This document shows, one piece after another, positions 61,150 through 64,000 of a DNA stretch of 64,000 bases. The stretch's first letter is position 1. Every line of letters starts with the position of its first letter. A model generated the notes under the pieces. The model was given only the letters and a program-made list of their open reading frames with translations. It was not told where the DNA came from and did no database searches. The position numbers were made by a program, and so were the translations under genes. This DNA comes from Wenjunlia tyrosinilytica (lineage in GTDB: Bacteria; Actinomycetota; Actinomycetes; Streptomycetales; Streptomycetaceae), in contig NZ_BMMS01000002.1 in assembly GCF_014646055.1 (NCBI RefSeq), positions 313,770 to 377,769 of the forward strand, written 5' to 3'.

Positions 61150-62433
61150 TCAGCTCTGCTGGGGGCGCAGGCGGGCTGAGGCGGCGACCGGCAGGTCGGC
61201 CTGGTCGATGCCGTACTGGCTGGCCGCGACCTTGTCGAGGGCACTGCCCTGGCGCCACTTGGCCCAGTCGAGGTTCCAGTCGCCGTATCCGTTGTCGAAC
61301 GGGGTCATCATCGACCCCTCGCTGTTGACGACCTTGACGACGTCACCGGGCTTGGCGAGCTTGAAGAACCACTCGGCGGCCTCGGTGCTCATGCCCGTGC
61401 AACCGTGGCTGACGTTGGCGTAGCCCTGCGAGCCCACGGACCAGGGGGCCGCGTGCACGAACTCCCCGCTCCAGGTCACGCGGGTGGCCCAGCGGACATC
61501 GAGGTCGTAGCTCTCCGAACTGCCCGCGGCGATGCCGATGCTCGTACCGGTCATCCGGACCTGCTCCTCCTGCTCCAGGACGACCTTGACGCCGTTCCTG
61601 GTGTCGAAGCCCGGCTTGCCCGTGGTGACGGGGATGGTACGGATCTCCTTGCCGTTCCTGGTGACCGTCATCCGGTGTTCGGCGGCGTCCACGAGGGCGA
61701 CGATCCGGTCGCGGGTCCGGAAGGTCAGGGCAGGACTGGAGCCTCCGTAGAGGCCGTCCTGGATCCGCGTGCCGTCGAGTCTGCTCTCCACCGTGACGGT
61801 GGCATGGGCGGGCCAGTACTCCTCGGGCCGGTAGTGCAGGGTCTGGTCGTCCACCCAGTACCAGCGGCCGTGGGCGGCAGGTGTGGACGTCACCCGAAGG
61901 CCCCGTTCGACCAGGGCGCGGGCGGCGGGGTCGGTGACCTTGTGGCTGAGCTGGGCGGTGACGGGCTGGCCGACGCCGTACTCCTTGCCGTCGGGGCCGA
62001 ATGTGGCACGCAGCAGCTTGTCGGACGCAGCGGTGGTGAAGGTGGCGCTCCCCCGCCCCGGGCTGCCGTCGCTGTCGGCGGTGCTCACCCTGACGGTGTA
62101 ACGGGCTCCCGCGGCCAGTGGGGAGCTGGTGTGCCAGCTGGTGCCGCTGTCGGCGAGCTCACCGCGGACAAGGCGGCCGGCGTTGTCGACGACCATCACA
62201 TCGGTGATCCGGCTGTTGCGGCCCTTGGCGGTCACGGTGACCGGCTTGTTGGGGTCGGCCTTCGTCACTCCGTCGCCAGGACTGATGCTCAGCCCGCCGG
62301 ACGCGTTGAACGGCTGGGCGGCCAGCGGACTGGAGTCCCCACACGCCGTCAGCCCCGCCGCCAAGAACGCCACCAGGAAAATGCCGCACGCCGCCCATCG
62401 GCGGCGCGGCTTGAGTATCCGGCTCTTAGACAC
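61150..62433 (-). CDS. L,D-transpeptidase lipoprotein
   Basis: A 427-aa extracytoplasmic protein. GTG 62433 is chosen for GGGAGG upstream and a sensible signal sequence; the signal ends in a lipobox, LTAC, near residue 29. Two Ig-like domains (about 45-250) precede the YkuD catalytic domain (about 260-380) with GIAAGSS and SHGCTGM (catalytic Cys; the common form is SHGC(I/V)RM, here Thr-Gly). This fits actinobacterial Ldt enzymes making 3-3 peptidoglycan cross-links. It lies inside the respiratory gene cluster without obvious link. Confidence 0.9.
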   Translation of the reverse strand: MSKSRILKPRRRWAACGIFLVAFLAAGLTACGDSSPLAAQPFNASGGLSISPGDGVTKADPNKPVTVTAKGRNSRITDVMVVDNAGRLVRGELADSGTSWHTSSPLAAGARYTVRVSTADSDGSPGRGSATFTTAASDKLLRATFGPDGKEYGVGQPVTAQLSHKVTDPAARALVERGLRVTSTPAAHGRWYWVDDQTLHYRPEEYWPAHATVTVESRLDGTRIQDGLYGGSSPALTFRTRDRIVALVDAAEHRMTVTRNGKEIRTIPVTTGKPGFDTRNGVKVVLEQEEQVRMTGTSIGIAAGSSESYDLDVRWATRVTWSGEFVHAAPWSVGSQGYANVSHGCTGMSTEAAEWFFKLAKPGDVVKVVNSEGSMMTPFDNGYGDWNLDWAKWRQGSALDKVAASQYGIDQADLPVAASARLRPQQS

Positions 62434-62600
62434 CTGTGCCTCCCGGTTGTTATACCTGGCGATCAGCCTAGGAACATCGGACATTCCGGGTGACTCGGGC
62501 GGTCGGCTATTGGCCCGGGCGGGTGACGCGGCCACCTGTCCGGCCCACAGCGCGGGTCGGCGGCCCCCACGCGGCGGCCTTCTGGAGCCGGCACGCAAAA

Positions 62601-62637
62601 GCCGGGGCCGGCATCCGATGCGGATGCCGGCCCCGGC
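62601..62637 (-). terminator. Terminator of the ctaD-ctaF transcript
   Basis: Perfect 17-bp arms GCCGGGGCCGGCATCCG and CGGATGCCGGCCCCGGC (62601-62617, 62621-62637) with an ATG loop, 19 bases after the ctaF stop. Confidence 0.9.
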
Positions 62638-62655
62638 CCGGTGCGTGAGGCGGAC

Positions 62656-63054
62656 TCAGTAGCGCTGGTCCTCGCCCCGGTAGTACTCGAACACCCAGCC
62701 GAAGAGGCCGATGAGGATGACGGGCAGCGAGAAGTACAGCAGCCACCAGCCGAAGATGACCCCGAGGAAGGCGGCGGCGCCACCGATCGCCAGGGACAGC
62801 GGCTGCCAGCTGTGCGGGCTGAAGAAGCCCAGCTCACCCGCGTCGTCCGCCACCTCGGCGTCCTTGCGGTCCTGCGCTCCGGTGTCGACACGGCGGGCGG
62901 TGAAGGCCAGGTAGTACCCGATCATCACCGACAGGCCGAAGGCCAGGAACAGGGCCGTGGTGCCGGCCGGCTCCTTCGACCAGACGCCGTAGAGGATGGC
63001 CATGCCGAGGATGAAGACGGCCAGCCAGAGGAACATCTTGCCTTGGACCTTCAC
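62656..63054 (-). CDS. ctaF: Cytochrome c oxidase subunit IV (actinobacterial)
   Basis: A 132-aa protein with four membrane helices (about residues 6-24, 32-52, 83-105 and 107-124), ending [10 protein letters not shown], the typical actinobacterial accessory subunit. Start GTG 63054 overlaps the ctaD stop (GTGA), so it is translationally coupled to ctaD. Confidence 0.93.
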   Translation of the reverse strand: MKVQGKMFLWLAVFILGMAILYGVWSKEPAGTTALFLAFGLSVMIGYYLAFTARRVDTGAQDRKDAEVADDAGELGFFSPHSWQPLSLAIGGAAAFLGVIFGWWLLYFSLPVILIGLFGWVFEYYRGEDQRY

Positions 63055-64000
63055 TGCTGGTCCTCCTTGCCCTCAGCGCTCTCCTTGCCGGGAACGTGGC
63101 CGGCGAGCACCTTGCCACCGGCCTCGCCGTACATCTCGAGCTGCTCCATGGCGGCGATCTCGGGGTGGTGCAGATCGAACGCCGGGGATTCGGAGCGGAT
63201 ACGCGGCAGCGTCAGGAAGTTGTGACGCGGCGGCGGGCAGGAGGTCGCCCACTCCAGCGAGCGGCCGTAGCCCCAGGGGTCGTCGACCTCGACCTTGGGC
63301 GCGTACTTGGCCGTCTTCCACACGTTGTAGAGGAAGGGCAGCATCGACAGGCCGAGCAGGAACGACGAGATCGTCGAGACCGTGTTCAGCGTGGTGAAGC
63401 CGTCCTTGGCCAGGTAGTCGGCGTACCGGCGGGGCATGCCCTCGGCGCCGAGCCAGTGCTGGACGAGGAACGTGCCGTGGAAGCCGATGAACAGCGTCCA
63501 GAAGGTGATCTTGCCCAGACGCTCGTCGAGCATCTTGCCGGTGAACTTCGGCCACCAGAAGTGGAAGCCGGAGAACATCGCGAACACCACCGTGCCGAAC
63601 ACCACGTAGTGGAAGTGCGCCACCACGAAGTACGAGTCCGAGACATGGAAGTCCATCGGCGGCGACGCGAGGATCACACCGGTCAGACCACCGAAGGTGA
63701 ATGTGATGAGGAACCCGATCGCCCAGAGCATCGGTGTCTCGAAGCTGAGCGATCCCTTCCACATAGTGCCGATCCAGTTGAAGAACTTCACCCCGGTCGG
63801 CACCGCGATCAGGAAGGTCATGAACGAGAAGAACGGCAGCAGCACCCCGCCGGTGGCGTACATGTGGTGCGCCCACACCGTGACCGACAGACCCGCGATG
63901 GAGATCGTGGCGCCGATCAGGCCGATGTAGCCGAACATCGGCTTGCGGGAGAACACCGGGATCACCTCGGAGATGATCCCGAAGAAGGGCAGGGCGATGA
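63051..64000 (-). CDS. ctaD: Cytochrome c oxidase subunit I (C-terminal part, runs off right edge)
   Basis: The C-terminal 316 residues of the haem-copper catalytic subunit of the aa3 oxidase; the start lies beyond the window. CuB ligands WAHHM and the haem a3/a ligand motif HFHYVV are intact, as are [13 protein letters not shown] and the K-channel region helix. The hydrophilic tail ([16 protein letters not shown]) is normal for Streptomyces. Transcribed toward ctaF. Confidence 0.96.
   Translation of the reverse strand, partial: IALPFFGIISEVIPVFSRKPMFGYIGLIGATISIAGLSVTVWAHHMYATGGVLLPFFSFMTFLIAVPTGVKFFNWIGTMWKGSLSFETPMLWAIGFLITFTFGGLTGVILASPPMDFHVSDSYFVVAHFHYVVFGTVVFAMFSGFHFWWPKFTGKMLDERLGKITFWTLFIGFHGTFLVQHWLGAEGMPRRYADYLAKDGFTTLNTVSTISSFLLGLSMLPFLYNVWKTAKYAPKVEVDDPWGYGRSLEWATSCPPPRHNFLTLPRIRSESPAFDLHHPEIAAMEQLEMYGEAGGKVLAGHVPGKESAEGKEDQQ

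Overview
The window is high-GC actinobacterial chromosome, almost certainly Streptomyces. Codon third positions are G/C-dominated, GTG and TTG starts are frequent, and the gene content and order match, from memory and not from a search, the S. coelicolor SCO2113-SCO2155 neighbourhood: bfd, aroH, anthranilate synthase, pfkA, macRS, glkA, SCO2127, fadD, pimB', two NlpC/P60 genes, trpD, ctaE-qcrCAB, ctaFD.

Layout. 1-1.6 kb: 5' end of bfd behind an iron-box-like operator, then class II DAHP synthase (aroH). 1.7-23.7 kb: an accessory insertion between aroH and the anthranilate synthase gene. It holds an ATPase / XRE-DUF5753 / DUF397 regulatory triad with an internally amplified DUF397 protein, a TPR-family remnant, an unknown gene, a very large IPT/Ig-like repeat protein broken by a frameshift, a membrane HTH-ricin protein diverging from a small secreted protein, and a polymorphic-toxin cassette read right to left: LamG secreted protein, 2294-aa RHS-Hint-toxin protein, overlapping immunity gene. 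23.9-26 kb: fused anthranilate synthase preceded by a leader peptide with three consecutive Trp codons and an attenuator hairpin. 26-30 kb: phosphofructokinase, the MacRS two-component system, PlsC-like acyltransferase. 30-41.8 kb: housekeeping and envelope-associated genes (hydrolase, BrkB, endonuclease-like, glucokinase glkA with its SCO2127-like neighbour, ArsA-like ATPase, SRPBCC, phosphoesterase, acyl-CoA ligase, PimB'-like mannosyltransferase). 41.8-50 kb: two membrane glycosyltransferases, two membrane-associated zinc peptidases, two NlpC/P60 hydrolases, one of them behind a c-di-AMP (ydaO) riboswitch. 50-56.6 kb: NYN protein, zinc ribbon, rhomboid, RAM-domain protein, class V aminotransferase, trpD, an atypical receiver protein. 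56.8-64 kb: the respiratory supercomplex genes ctaE-qcrC-qcrA-qcrB (+) and ctaF-ctaD (-), with an L,D-transpeptidase lipoprotein between them.

Functional links. aroH, the attenuated anthranilate synthase gene and trpD feed chorismate and tryptophan synthesis. ctaE/qcrCAB/ctaFD build the bc1-aa3 chain. The LamG/RHS/immunity cassette is most likely an interbacterial or kin-competition effector module. Starts were chosen from ribosome-binding sites and start/stop overlaps where the longest open frame was implausible. No tRNA, rRNA, CRISPR array or intact insertion sequence was seen.
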